In this document: positions 1-11,112 of the stretch, piece after piece
Position numbering within the stretch: position 1 is the first letter of the stretch
Layout of the letters: each line of letters starts with the position of its first letter
Assembly: GCA_030068145.1 (NCBI GenBank)
Contig: JAPJBO010000228.1
Location: 1 to 64,000, forward strand
Direction of reading: 5' to 3'
Length of the DNA stretch: 64,000 nucleotides
Source of the DNA: Diplonema papillatum
Lineage: Eukaryota; Euglenozoa; Diplonemea; Diplonemida; Diplonemidae
The notes under the pieces: generated by a model
Database searches by the model: none
What the model was told of the DNA's origin: nothing
The model's input: only the letters and a program-made list of their open reading frames with translations
Translations under genes and position numbers: made by a program

Positions 1-3000
1 GGGGTATCGTCAGGGCTGGACGCCACAAGGACTTGGAAGGGTGGAAGGGCGCCAGCTCTCTGTAAGTAAAAAAGGGCGAGCTCGGGGTGGACGAATAAGA
101 AGTACCAGAGGGAGTCGATGGGTCCGCCTGGGTCCTTCTTTATCCGCCTTGTTACCTCAAGCCGCAGCGTGGTCCTGAGGGGAGCTGTAACGAAGGCTCG
201 GCAGTGCACGAATAAGTGCAGCAGGGGGCTGGGCGAGCGAGCCCCGCAGATCGGGCACGGAAGGAAGTGCCACCGCCGCTCATCCGAACCGAGGGATACG
301 TACGACGCAGAATAAAGCGTCATGATCAGGCGGTGGTGTCCGGTCCTCAGCTGGCGAATCTCTCGCTCCGCCCGCGCCGTGAGGTGACGGCGTCGAGGTA
401 TCGGCCGCCCGTGAACAATACGGGCGAACGGCGAGATGTTCCCGTGCTCGTCTGCACGCTCGAACGCACCCTTGGCACCTAATTCGCTGCTATCCAGTCG
501 TAGGTACCGTCGATAGCGGCAGATTGCATCAGCGACGGTCAGCGGGTAGGGGTCAGGGTGAATCGCGGAAGAGTCTTCCGCAGCCTGACGGTGTGCGAGG
601 GCCGCAGTTTTTGCGAGGTTGTCCGCCACGTCGTTGCCTTCAAGCCCGCAGTGCCCGTAGACGAACTGCAAGGTGGCTAGATAACCCCTTGCTTCCAGAT
701 CCGACAGGATCTTCCAGCACTCTATGGCGAGAGGCTCGACTTGGGCATGCGGGCCGGCACTCAACGTTTTGAGAAACGATTGGGAGTCGCTCAGGATGAG
801 GATGTGGAGCGGGCGAGTCGTCGGCGCGAGATGCTGACTGTAGAACACCAGGGCCGAGTACAGGGCTACCTGCTCCGCGCGGTAGCTGTGCGCGTATTTC
901 CCGACCGGGAACGACCGGGTTGTCGTGCGCCGATCCCCGGCGGCGGTGAGCTTCATACCAGCGACGTTGCGCAGGCTGTCGGTGATAGACGGCTCGAACA
1001 CGAAGTACAGTCCGGCCCCGCCCCATGTCGTCTTATCGTTGTAGCGCTTCAGCCACGGGAGATGACGTTCGTCCCAATTGTCGGCTATCGAGGGCGGCGG
1101 CTGGGGCGGCGGTTCACCTTTGAGCACCGAGCCGTCCACCCAGGCTGAGCAGTCCGTCGGGTCAAGCTCATTCAGCCGGGCTACGACGATACGCCTCTTG
1201 GCCGCAGGCGAGTCGCCCTTCTTCCCTGGCAGGGTGGCGACTATAGACACCCTAGGGCTGGGCGTCCAGGGGGCAAACGGGTTGAAAACAAATTCCTCGC
1301 GCTTGCACCCGTCCGTATCGGCCTTTTCGCACAAGTCAACGTAGTCTCGCCTCATCGTCGAGTGCATGGCGAGCTCCTTTCGCCAGAGCGTGCCGCGGCG
1401 CCGCATTCTCTCTCGCAAAGCGGCGATACGGAGCCTTGCTATCGCACGGAGCGGCAAGATCCCGGATTCTTGTTGCGCTGAGAATTCGGAGGTGTTCTTC
1501 CTGCATCCGAGGAGGAGAATAAGGGCACGGTTGTGCAGCCGCTCAAGTGTTGCCACCAGGGGAGATGTGGAACGAAGGAGGTACGGGCCGTAGACCGACA
1601 GGGCGTACGTGTATGTCGGTAGGACGTACGTCAGGTACAGAGTGCGCAGCGTGCACGTGTTGCAACCGAACGATTTCCCGGAAAGGTGCCGCAGGAAGTT
1701 CATCTTCAGAGAGAAGTTGTCGACTACACGCTGCATGTGGTGGTGGAACGTGAGTTCCGAGTCGATGGTCAGGCCAAGAAGTTTGGTCTTGCCTACCCAG
1801 CGCAGCCCATCGGCGACGCGTATGGTAACCATGCGGCCGCCTTCCACGACTTCAAGCGAGATGATGATTTTGCCGTGGTGCTGGTGCCAGGGCGAGTCCT
1901 TCTCCGGCTCCAGGAACTTCCAGGCCGATCTCGACTTCAGCGTCGCGGCGTAATCGGCGGGCACCGTGACGTCGACGGCTGTGGCGTTGAATCTCGTCCT
2001 CAGAGGTACAGGTTCGGGGGCACCAGGATCCCGAAACAAGACTGCTTCCGTCTTCAGCTTTGACAGGTGCATTTTGGCTTCGATCGTCCAGTCCTCGACC
2101 ACGTCCACAACCATTTGGGTGTACTTCTCAAGTGGGGCGCGGCTTGGGGAAGAGACTACGACGCCGTCATCGTCGGCGAAGAGTGAGAACGTGATCCAGG
2201 AACCCCCTTGGGTCTCTTCAACAATTCGCTTGTTGAGAGCTTCCAGTGAGGTGCCGAGGCCGTCGATGTGATACAAGAAGAGTATCGGCCCGAGGACGGT
2301 ACCCTGGGGCACGCCGTGCTTCAGGTGGAACTTGCTTCCGGTGGCCCCATCGACCTTGAAAGCCGCCCTTCTGTTCCTCAAGAAGGACTCAAGCCACACG
2401 AGAAACTTAGGGGGGACTCCCTTACTCTGCATAGCGTCGAGTAGGAGGGCGTGGTCGACGGTGTCAAAGGCGTTGGCCAGGTCGAACGAGAGGAGGCAGA
2501 CGCGTCGCCGGGTAGGTACCGCGCAGTCGATCGTGGTCATGACGGAGTAAAGCTGCTCCTCAGTACCTCGCTGCTTACGGAAGCCGCCCTGCCGAGTGCA
2601 GAAAGGTAGGACCTGGGTGACTTCCTCGTTCTCCGTCAGGAAAACCAGCCGGTTCTTGACGATCACTTCCATCAGCTTGGAGGTAACGCTCGTCAGAGAG
2701 ATAGGGCGGTAACCCTCAGGGAGGGAGTGGTCTCTGCCTGGCTTCGCGACAGGTATGACGTGGGCATCACGCCAGGTGTCCGGGACAAACCCTTCACCCC
2801 AAGAGATGTTCAGGAGCTCGAGGATCAGCTGCTTGGCGCCTCCATCCAGCCTGGACAGGAACTCGGTGCAGATGCCGTCGGGGTCCAGGGATGTCTTCGG
2901 GTCGAGATCCTTGAGAGCACGATCAAGCTCGTCCTCGGTTATACGCCCACAGCCAACGTCGTCATCGGACGGGCGATTTTTCGGAGCCCATCGGCGGGGG

Positions 3001-4505
3001 GGATCAGTGTTTGCGCCCCCACAGACGGACTCGAGATGCCGTCCGAGGATTTCGGCTTTGACTTCGGCTTCGACGCAGAAACCTTCGCCGTTCCGCAGCG
3101 GAGGGATAGAAAGGTGGTTGCGCCTACCGTCCAGCATGCGGACCTGGCGGAAAAGGAGGGCAATGCCAGTGCACCTGTTAATGCGGCCCGCTATCCTGTC
3201 CCAGTAGCAGGTTTTGGCCTGCGTGGCGGCCTCCTTGAACTCGCATATCTTCTCGAGGTGTGCACAGATCTTGTCCGAGGAGTCGGGCTCCGCCTGCAGC
3301 TCCGCGAAAGCGGCGGCTTTTTCACGTTCGAGGGTGGTGAGCTCAGGGGTCCACCACGCCTTGTACGCACGGCCCTGGGTGTACTTCGGGACAAAATCAT
3401 GGATGGCACGGCGGAAGCAGGAGGCAATGCGTTTGGCGAACTGGGTGTTGGTGGCCGGTCTTTTGGCGAGAAGGGTCGCGCTCTCCTCATCCAACCGAAG
3501 CATCATCTCTTCCCAGTCTGCCCGTTTCCAGGAGAACCATGTAAGCCTGGGGGGCCGAGGCTGCCTGTACCCCCTCGGAACCTCGAAGGCGACAGGGTAG
3601 TGGTCGGACTCCCAGGAGTCCAGTCTCCTCCAGTTGCGTATGAAGCCGGGGATGCGGGAGGAGATGGCTACATCCGGGGATGAGTTTCTGATACCCGGCC
3701 TCGGCGGCATGGTGTGGACTGCGGGGTTGTTGCTAACCACTGCCGACACCTCGACGAGCCAGTCCTTCAGGTTCCGTCCGCATGCGTTAATAGCCCCGTG
3801 GGACCAGTCCGGGTGGTGGGCGTTTAGGTCACCGGCGATGACGACGGTGTCGTCCATCGGAAAGGGCTCCATGTCGAGGTTTGTGTGGGAGGATTTCGAC
3901 GGTGGGTGGTATACGTTGTAGACCTGCAGTGCTGGGAGACCGATGCGGGTGATCTCGATTGCCACGCATTCCGTCGTAGAATTACATAATCCCGCGGGGA
4001 CAGGGATCTCTTTTACGTGCAGGTTGGACCTCACAAACGTGGCGACCCCACCGCCTAGGCCACCTCGGTCCCGCCGAAACACCCTGTAACCGTTGAGAAC
4101 TGGAGGAGGAGACTTGCTCGACAGCTTTGTCTCCTGCAGGAGGAGAATGTCCGGCATGTAGGCGGCGATTCCTCGGCTGATGCTATCTAGCCCCCGAGAC
4201 AACTTCTCGCGAGCGAAGAAGGAGTTGCAGTTGAACGAGATGAACTTCAGGGTAGAGAGCTCGCCCCAACCGCGCTCGGGACGTCTGCGATTGGCCGCTG
4301 GGGGGAGTGCGGCGCTACGCGGTGGTTGAACGCCGGCCTGCTGGGCTCGGCGAGGAGCCGAGGGTTGTCCCGGGGGAGCCTGTCTCCGGGTGTTGGTGAC
4401 TGGTGCAGGTGCCGGATTTTGGAGGGTTTGGGCGCCGCTCTCTGGGGTTGAGCTGGCGAGGAGGGGGGCGCCGAGGGGGGGATCTCCCGGGCGCGGGGGT
4501 AACCC
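1..4505 (-). CDS. Retrotransposon ORF2: AP endonuclease / reverse transcriptase / RNase H, C-terminus cut by window edge
   Basis: The frame is open from the stop of ORF1 to position 1, roughly 1,500 codons. An AP-type endonuclease occupies about 4250-3590, with the motifs FNCNS, QETKL, GDLNAHHPDW, SPDVAI and SDHYPV. The reverse transcriptase lies at about 2950-1950, with FDLANAF, HGVPQGTVLGP and the catalytic FADD (about 2182-2171). The RNase H at about 1150-610 has WVDGSV, YRAEQVAL, LSDSQ and GNDVADNLAK, so its four acidic residues are present. A C-x2-C-x10-H-x4-C knuckle follows at about 262-200, as is common downstream of RNase H in this group. The product would nick target DNA and copy the element RNA in place. 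The frame is the same as ORF1, separated by one TGA (4508-4506), and the first ATG (about 4158) lies inside the endonuclease, after its first catalytic motif. Confidence 0.9.
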
Positions 4506-7500
4506 TCAATGCTGTGAAAGAAGCGGAGGGCTTCCTTCTGAGGGAGACCCGTCGAAGCCCAGGTGGTCTGGTATCGACGGTCCCGTGGGCAGAGGCGTAG
4601 CCCCTGGTCTTGAGAGAGTGTCAGGGGGGAGGGGACCATTTGGTGGGGGTTGACCGGCTCCCCTGGCACGTGGAAGGTCCGCGCTGTGGGAGCGGGGTGG
4701 GGGGTACACCATCCGCGTGGCTCCGCGTCCTCCCCCTACGGCCCGCGGGGCGGGAGCGGTATGGGCCGGTGCCGCAGTTGCTTGGTTCCCACATTGCGGT
4801 GCTGCAGCGTGAGGGGGCTCGGCCTGAGGCAACGGGGTGTCTTGTGCCTCGGAGGTCGGCTTTGTCTGGGGTTCGGCAAGGGGGCGACGACGAGGCTTGG
4901 CGCGGCGGTCCTTGTCGGGTTGGCCCTGCGAGCACGGAGGTTGCTGATCGGGGGGCGGAGGAGTGGTAGAAGGTGGCGTTGACGGCGCATGTTGCTCCTG
5001 CAGAAGCGGTTCGGGACGTCCGGCCGAAGGCGGTGCACTGGCATCCAGCTGGTGAGGGCAGTCGGGCTCGGCCACTCGGTCCGGGGTAGTGTCCCTCGCT
5101 CTCTCGCGCGTTGAGGCTGTCTTGGCGCGGCGGTCCTTGTCGTGCTGGCCCTGCGTAGGCTCCAGGGCGTCGGCTGCTCCCCCGTTGCCCGTTCTCACTG
5201 CGGATGTGTCGGACGTAGGTGGCAGCGAGGTAGGAGGGCAAGGGGGTTGCTGGGCGAGGGACGGAGGGGCAGGTGGCGCAGGCGTCGCGTCCCCCTGCTG
5301 TCGGGGCGGTTCGGCACGTCCGACGGAAGGCGAGGCGCTGGCATCTGGTTGATGGGGGTGGCAGGGCACGTCCACGTGGTCCGGTGTCGTGTCCCTAGCT
5401 CTCCTGCGCGTTACAATCTTGGTACGGCGGTCCTTGTCGTGAACGCGGGTGCTGACTGTAGCCAGTTGGTCCTGCGTGGCCTCCAGGGAGACGCTCTGTT
5501 GCCTCACCGCCTCAGATAGCCGCTGGTGGGAGCTTTCCAAGTTGGTCCCGTGCCTGTGAAGGCCAGCGGCAAGCTCTGAGCGGGTGTTGGCAAGTGCCTC
5601 ACTCTGTGCACGAATGTCCGCAGTAAGGTGGGCGAACTTCGCATTCATCCCCTCTGTAATGGAGCGGAAGCCAGAGACGAGATCCTCCTGCGTTCTCTCC
5701 ACCGCCTCCCGATAGCTGGACCGCAGCTGCTCCGAAATGGTCACAACGTGACTGACGGCCGCAACAAGGGCTTCCGGCTGTTCAGCGTCGGACCTCGGCG
5801 GGCGCGTAGGATGAGGGGTGTCGCCCTCAGGGAGAGCGTCACTTGGCTCGCTTACGACCTCCTCCGTGCTGTCGGCGTCAACGTCCATGACAGACGCATC
5901 TTCGGGGTGGTCGACAGCGGTAATGGTGAGTCCCCCGGCTAGTGCCTTACGACCCGAGCCCGAACGGTCGCCGAGAAGGTGTAGACCCGCAAGGATCTTC
6001 TCGGCCATGGCGGACCCGTGCTGTCTGCTGAGGACGGCAAGAGACGGGAGCTGGGGGGTCTCGCTTCCGGCGGAGGCGGCGGGGGCAGGGTCGCGGAAGG
6101 AGTCGGAGAGAGGCGGGGTCCCACTAGTCTGGAACGGCTCAAGGGGGCAGCGGGGGACTCGCTTGAACTTGAGCGTCAAGCCCTGGGCAGTCCGGAGGAC
6201 TTCTCTCCCGGGAAGCGTCTCGGCCTTGACGATCCAAGTGAGGAAACGTCCCCCTTTGTTCGTCCGGAAAAGTGGGGTGGTTTCCCAGCCGAGGTCGCGG
6301 AGGTTGCTCTGGAGCGAGGTTCCGTTGGAGCGGCAGGGCACCCCCTGGACTTCGAAGTAGCCGACAGGTGGGGGCTGGGGGGGGAGTAGGGCCTTGGCGC
6401 GTTTGAAATCCTCCACCTTGACACGGATGCCAAGATCGCCTCGGCAGTAAGAGAGACCCACGTGAAGGTCCGGGATGTGCGACGCGACCCTCATGGCCCC
6501 GGGGATTGTGCCGGTTCCAATGTAGATGATGCGATATTTGGCATCATGTCCAAGGGGTTCAAAGAAAGCGGTGTCAAAGCCGCTCGACTTGAGGACGCTC
6601 TCCGCCCGATCTTCTGGGACTGCGAAAACAGCACGTACGAATGTGATTGTGCGGCTCTTCGTCAGCTCCCGCTCCGCTGTCACGTCCCAGATCCCGTTGA
6701 TGTGCTGGCGGCCGACGCTCTGGTGCAGGTGGTAGCGGGCTGTCGCGTGCCTGTGTTCTTGCACGTCGCTCCAGGGGACATCTTGGATCGGGATCGTGAC
6801 CCGGAAGCGGGCCTCCGGAGTCTCCCAACCGGGGTATAGCCCGTCGCGAGCATCCTCCCCGTCGCTCCAAATTAACCCGCGCTTTCCACTATCCTTGCCC
6901 CCCTTCTCCCCCTTGCGGCCCTTAGTATCCCCTTTCTCGCCCGTGCGACCCTCCATGCCCCCCGGAAATGCGCGCGTTTCGCTGCTAGAGGTGCTTGAAG
7001 GCACAGCCGTCTTACTCCCCTTGGACCCCCGGAATCTGCTGTGTCCTCCGCCTCGGCCGCCCCCGCCGAGCACCCTGACCATTACCGTCAGCGTGTTGTC
7101 ACGGGAGATCCCGTTCGCCGCGAAGGAGCTAGACAGGTCAATTCGCCTGTTCTCCAGCGCCACCCAGCACACCTCGGGGTCAAACCACGCCATCAGGGCG
7201 AAGAACTCCCCTACAACCTCGGCGCTACAGACGGTGTGGTGGCGGTGTTTCCCGGTTGGGTCCCGAACCCAGAAAGTGAGCGTATGGCTCGGCGGCACCA
7301 GTCCCTTGTCGTCACAGTCGGGCCCTTCTGGAAGCTGCTCGCATGGCGCGGGCGTTGTCGCGTGAGGCGTTGGTGTGGGGATGAGAGTTATAACAGGAGC
7401 AAGGGCAGGCGCCGGTTGGGAGACGGAGGTAGGAGGCAGCAGAGACAAGGAGGGGCCCGGCGGTGCAGGCGGAGCTGATGGCGGCCGCGACGCTGGAGTT

Positions 7501-9299
7501 GGAATGGGAGCGGCCAACGTCGGCGCAATCGCTGACCGTTGCGAACCCTGTACTACGGTCGGCGTGCTGGCAGTATCCGGGGAGTCGAGCCACATCAAGA
7601 AGATCGCCAGTGCACGGGCGCCCCTACGCCGGTCCGCTGCCCTCTGTAGCCTGCGCTGTCTCGCGGTCTGGCTCCGGAGTACGGAGCGAGGGGGCTGCGG
7701 AAGGCAAGGGAGGTGGGGCGTGTCGACGGCGTTGACCAAACAGTGTTGGTCTTGAGGTGACCAAACAGTGTCGGCGGCTGTAATCGTGGATGGCCGAGTG
7801 CGAGGTCGGTCTTCTCGGCAACCGACTGCGGGGAACGAGCCGCGATGTCCGTGCTCGTATCTGCCGTTAGCACCAGGAGGCGAGGGGTGGGCGGTTTCTG
7901 GCGGGTGTGCCATGACGGAGGCCTGCTCGGCGTGGACGCTCAACTTCGACACCGAGTCAGCTGGTGTTGGCAGGTTCGGCGGTTGCGGCGGCCCGTCGGA
8001 AAGGGTGAACAGAGGCGGGCGCGGGTGTGCTTGCCATACAACAGGGTCACAGACGACGAGCGCCCGTGCACGTAAGCACTGCGAGTACTGCGGGACGGCG
8101 GTCGACGGCGCATCTGTCGTCGGCACAACGGCGGGGCCTGCTGCCACTCGCACGACGACCGAGCACGTTGCAACCGGGACGTCGGAGACCGTGGCGGCGA
8201 AGCTGGTGGAGAAGGAGAACGTCTTCGCGCTATCGGGGCTGTCTGCAATCGAGGTTGGATTGTTCATGAGATCGGGCACGCCCCGGGCCTCGGGCACGTG
8301 AACGACAGGGACGAGCACGTGAGCTACGTGGGGGAGCGGGTTGTCGTCGAGCCGCGGGCGTCCCTCGCAGCGGAACTCGACGATTCCGTCTTCTCCGCCT
8401 CGGAAGATGTTGACCTCGCTGACGCCGCCGAAGGTTCCGAGAGGCGCGTCGCACCGGCTGGCGTCGTAGTCGCCACCGTCGGGAGGTGTTGTGCACAACC
8501 ACCAGCCGGTTAAGGCTAACGTCGTTACCGCCCAAGGGTTCTGCTCGCGGCAGTGCACGCCGGCGGCACAGCCGGCCGGCGCGTAGGCCGGCGTGTGGTA
8601 GCAGTTCCCGAACTCTTGGATACCACCAGATGTGCACGGTGCGGGAGCTGCTGTCTGAGGGACGGCGGACGGCGGCGCATCTGTCGTCGGCACGACGGCG
8701 GGGCCTGCTGCCACTCGCACGACGACCGAGCACGTTGCAACAGGGACGTCGGAGACCGTGGCGGCGAAGCTGGTGGAGAAGGAGAACGTCTTCGCGCTAT
8801 CGGGGCTGTCTGCAATCGAGGTTGGGTTGCTCATGAGATCGGGCACGCCCCGGGCCTCGGGCACGTGAACGACAGGGACGAGCACGTGAGCTACGTGGAT
8901 GAGCGGGTTGTCGACGAGCCGCGGGCGCCCCTCGCAGCGGAACTCGACGATTCCGTCTTCTTCGCCACGTCCATGCCGGAAGATGCTGACCTCGCTGACG
9001 CCGCCGAAGGTTCCGAGAGGCGCGTCGCACCGGCTGGCGTCGTAGTCGCCGCCGTCGGGAGGTGTTGTGCACAACCACCAGCCGGTTAAGGCTAACGTCG
9101 TTACCGCCCAAGGGTTCTGCTCGCGGCAGTGCCCGCCGGCGGCACACTTCGACAGGCCGGCGCAGCTGTCGAGCCTGCCAACGTCAGGCATGGCGCGGCG
9201 GTCTTCCCACATGAACGCGCTGCCGTCGGGTGGTGTTGTGCACAGCCACCAGCCGATTAAGGCTAACGTCGTTATCGCCATGTGGGGGTTTGTTGTCAA
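4506..9299 (-). CDS. Retrotransposon ORF1: gag-like polyprotein with ubiquitin-like domain
   Basis: A single 1,597-residue frame. The N-terminal third consists of cysteine-containing modules repeated two and a half times (each begins near CREQNPWAVTTLAL and contains GWWLCTTPPDGG). A proline/threonine-rich stretch follows. Then comes a ubiquitin-like domain (about 7292-7060, residues about 670-746): TLTFWVRDPTGK resembles the ubiquitin start, and NTLTVMVRVLGGGG matches its C-terminal beta strand and GG tail. After that are a Gly/Lys-rich linker, a globular region (about 6850-6150) I cannot name, a coiled coil (about 5740-5440) and a proline-rich tail with a roughly 100-residue internal duplication (DKDRR...RARDTTPD). 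The assignment as ORF1/gag rests on position before the EN-RT ORF and on the coiled coil. The true start could be a later Met. Confidence 0.75.
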   Translation of the reverse strand: MTTNPHMAITTLALIGWWLCTTPPDGSAFMWEDRRAMPDVGRLDSCAGLSKCAAGGHCREQNPWAVTTLALTGWWLCTTPPDGGDYDASRCDAPLGTFGGVSEVSIFRHGRGEEDGIVEFRCEGRPRLVDNPLIHVAHVLVPVVHVPEARGVPDLMSNPTSIADSPDSAKTFSFSTSFAATVSDVPVATCSVVVRVAAGPAVVPTTDAPPSAVPQTAAPAPCTSGGIQEFGNCYHTPAYAPAGCAAGVHCREQNPWAVTTLALTGWWLCTTPPDGGDYDASRCDAPLGTFGGVSEVNIFRGGEDGIVEFRCEGRPRLDDNPLPHVAHVLVPVVHVPEARGVPDLMNNPTSIADSPDSAKTFSFSTSFAATVSDVPVATCSVVVRVAAGPAVVPTTDAPSTAVPQYSQCLRARALVVCDPVVWQAHPRPPLFTLSDGPPQPPNLPTPADSVSKLSVHAEQASVMAHPPETAHPSPPGANGRYEHGHRGSFPAVGCREDRPRTRPSTITAADTVWSPQDQHCLVNAVDTPHLPCLPQPPRSVLRSQTARQRRLQRAADRRRGARALAIFLMWLDSPDTASTPTVVQGSQRSAIAPTLAAPIPTPASRPPSAPPAPPGPSLSLLPPTSVSQPAPALAPVITLIPTPTPHATTPAPCEQLPEGPDCDDKGLVPPSHTLTFWVRDPTGKHRHHTVCSAEVVGEFFALMAWFDPEVCWVALENRRIDLSSSFAANGISRDNTLTVMVRVLGGGGRGGGHSRFRGSKGSKTAVPSSTSSSETRAFPGGMEGRTGEKGDTKGRKGEKGGKDSGKRGLIWSDGEDARDGLYPGWETPEARFRVTIPIQDVPWSDVQEHRHATARYHLHQSVGRQHINGIWDVTAERELTKSRTITFVRAVFAVPEDRAESVLKSSGFDTAFFEPLGHDAKYRIIYIGTGTIPGAMRVASHIPDLHVGLSYCRGDLGIRVKVEDFKRAKALLPPQPPPVGYFEVQGVPCRSNGTSLQSNLRDLGWETTPLFRTNKGGRFLTWIVKAETLPGREVLRTAQGLTLKFKRVPRCPLEPFQTSGTPPLSDSFRDPAPAASAGSETPQLPSLAVLSRQHGSAMAEKILAGLHLLGDRSGSGRKALAGGLTITAVDHPEDASVMDVDADSTEEVVSEPSDALPEGDTPHPTRPPRSDAEQPEALVAAVSHVVTISEQLRSSYREAVERTQEDLVSGFRSITEGMNAKFAHLTADIRAQSEALANTRSELAAGLHRHGTNLESSHQRLSEAVRQQSVSLEATQDQLATVSTRVHDKDRRTKIVTRRRARDTTPDHVDVPCHPHQPDASASPSVGRAEPPRQQGDATPAPPAPPSLAQQPPCPPTSLPPTSDTSAVRTGNGGAADALEPTQGQHDKDRRAKTASTRERARDTTPDRVAEPDCPHQLDASAPPSAGRPEPLLQEQHAPSTPPSTTPPPPDQQPPCSQGQPDKDRRAKPRRRPLAEPQTKPTSEAQDTPLPQAEPPHAAAPQCGNQATAAPAHTAPAPRAVGGGRGATRMVYPPPRSHSADLPRARGAGQPPPNGPLPPDTLSRPGATPLPTGPSIPDHLGFDGSPSEGSPPLLSQH
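8101..9133 (-). repeat. Tandem duplication inside retrotransposon ORF1
   Basis: Positions 8101-8557 and 8668-9133 are near-identical copies offset by 567-576 bases. The offset changes by 9 bases because of an in-frame insertion near 8967. A third, shorter piece (about 9210-9285) repeats the GWWLCTTPPDG segment. Both offsets are multiples of three, so the duplication keeps ORF1 open. Confidence 0.85.
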
Positions 9300-10565
9300 T
9301 AAAGTACAGAAACTGTAGCTTTTAAATCGTTGGTGGAGCGGGCCAATTATTTTTGTTTTGGAGTAGGCCTGAAAAATTATGCGCCCCCAAACCTGAGGAA
9401 AATGCCGCAGATAGCGAAATCAAGTAGCAGGATTGAACTTTCGGCTTTGGGAGTGTTCCACATTGAACTTCTCTCGAAAAAGAAGCTGCTCTCGTGACGG
9501 GAAGCCCGTGGAACCCCCTGCAAAACCCCACTGGGGACAAATAATATTGTATTCCGAAAAAATGCTCAACGAAACCCCCATTTCAGCGTACCTATTGTAT
9601 TCCGAAATAATATTGTATTTGAGTACCTATTGTATTTGGGCCCCCCCAGTAGCTATAGCTGAAAATAGCTAAAATAGCTAAAATAGCTGACTGAGCATTT
9701 TCAACGGAAATGTCACTATTCCGACTATTTTCTCGGATTTTGTGCCGTTTTCCACAGTTTACCGGGATTTTTCGAGACTGGAGGTCCTATGAACATGCAA
9801 TGTGAATAGCCTCTATTCGAGCCAACCCGGCTTTTAGCACTACTCTACGAGAAAATACATAAAAACGCGGACAACAGACCGGTACGGGCTACAAGGCAAC
9901 CCCTGCTCAACTTGTAGAACGTGGGGGGCCCAAGATTACACTCCACGAAGGAATGTACTTGGTGTCGGTCACAAACAGTCCCGGATATGGCTAGCCATAA
10001 CCCATAACGAAAGCATGCACTAAATATACAATCCGTAACCATAAAGCCCTTTCTTGCTCTAAGAGAACCCATTCATGAACGGTCACACGGAGACCTTAAA
10101 ACCCCGGTATTTCAAGCGAACTTTAACTCTAAAAAAGTGTATTGTTTTTGAACTAGATAATAGCGCGGAGCTGGCTTTTTCTCCCCCTGGGTGCGGTTTC
10201 CAAATGTTGAAATTGAAATTGAACTGGGAAAATGTATATGGGTGGCAGAGTGAGCGGGTGTCGGCCTTCTGGAAACGGATAAGCTACGGATCCGAAGACC
10301 CTAACCCCACAAGGGAGCAGCTGCCGTCTTCCCATCATTGGATAAGTAAAGCGACAACAAGAGTAGTGGTATTTCATTGTTGCGGCCTCCCACCTATTCT
10401 ACACCTCTCGTGTCACTGCACAAAGTCAGACTAGAGTCATACTCAACAGGGTCTTCTTTCCCCGCTGACAGTTTCAAGTCCGTTCCCTTGACTGCTGTTT
10501 CGCCAGATAGTAGGTAGGGACAGAAGGAATCTCATTGGTCCATTCATGCGCATCTTTAATTAGAA

Positions 10566-10613
<48 letters not shown>

Positions 10614-11112
10614 AACCCGCGCTTGACCTGATCTCTCAGCGTTGACATTCAGGGCACTGGGCAGAAGTCACATTCCACTCGCCACCGCTGTGATGAAGCG
10701 AAATGCTGTGGTTTAATTAACCAGTTGGATTCCTCTTGTTCGTAACAGTTCCAAGCTGACACTTCATTGCGGGCACAACATGCAAGAAGGCCTGGAAGAA
10801 ATCAGGAGCCGCGGGTAGCACCCGAGAGCGCCACACACAGCACCTTCAATCTGAGCCCAGACCTGACCCGCACTGACAATCCCGCATGTGTCCTCAGAGC
10901 CACTCCTTTTCCCGAAGTTACGGATCCAGTTTTCCGACTTCCCCAAGAGCAAGATTGACCCGAGCGGCCTGTGTGTGCCCTCTCACACAGGAAAATGACG
11001 CTCCGCTCCGTGGCAAATGAGGGACACGACGAGACACAGTGAACGCTTGTACCGGAAAAATGGGCAAGCTCAGCAGAGTTTTGTGGCGAACACACTGAAT
11101 TGTGAATTTCTG
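9300..11112. other. Gap with no recognised gene
   Basis: AT-richer sequence with no long reading frame and no motif I recognise on either strand. It contains a short cluster of AAAATAGCT-type repeats (about 9650-9700) and two TATTGTATTCCGAAA-type repeats (about 9546-9610). It probably includes the retrotransposon 5' end or its flank, and possibly introns of the aldehyde dehydrogenase that follows. Confidence 0.5.

Larger units (their letters stand above)
1..9299 (-). mobile_element. Non-LTR retrotransposon, 3' end outside the window
   Basis: Two consecutive large reading frames on the - strand form one element: a gag-like ORF1 (9299 to 4506) and an ORF2 carrying endonuclease, reverse transcriptase and RNase H (4505 to the left edge). 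An apurinic-type endonuclease plus RT plus RNase H is the order of I-group non-LTR elements. Every catalytic motif I looked for in ORF2 is present without a stop, so the copy looks young and may be active. The 5' boundary is not visible. Sequence beyond 9300 turns AT-rich and has no ORF, so it could be the 5' UTR or flanking DNA. The 3' end, poly-A tail and target-site duplication lie outside the window. Confidence 0.88.

Noticed and set aside
640-3683. + strand frames of 100-318 codons in the retrotransposon
   Set aside because: They lie opposite the EN-RT-RNase H frame, whose motifs are unmistakable on the - strand.
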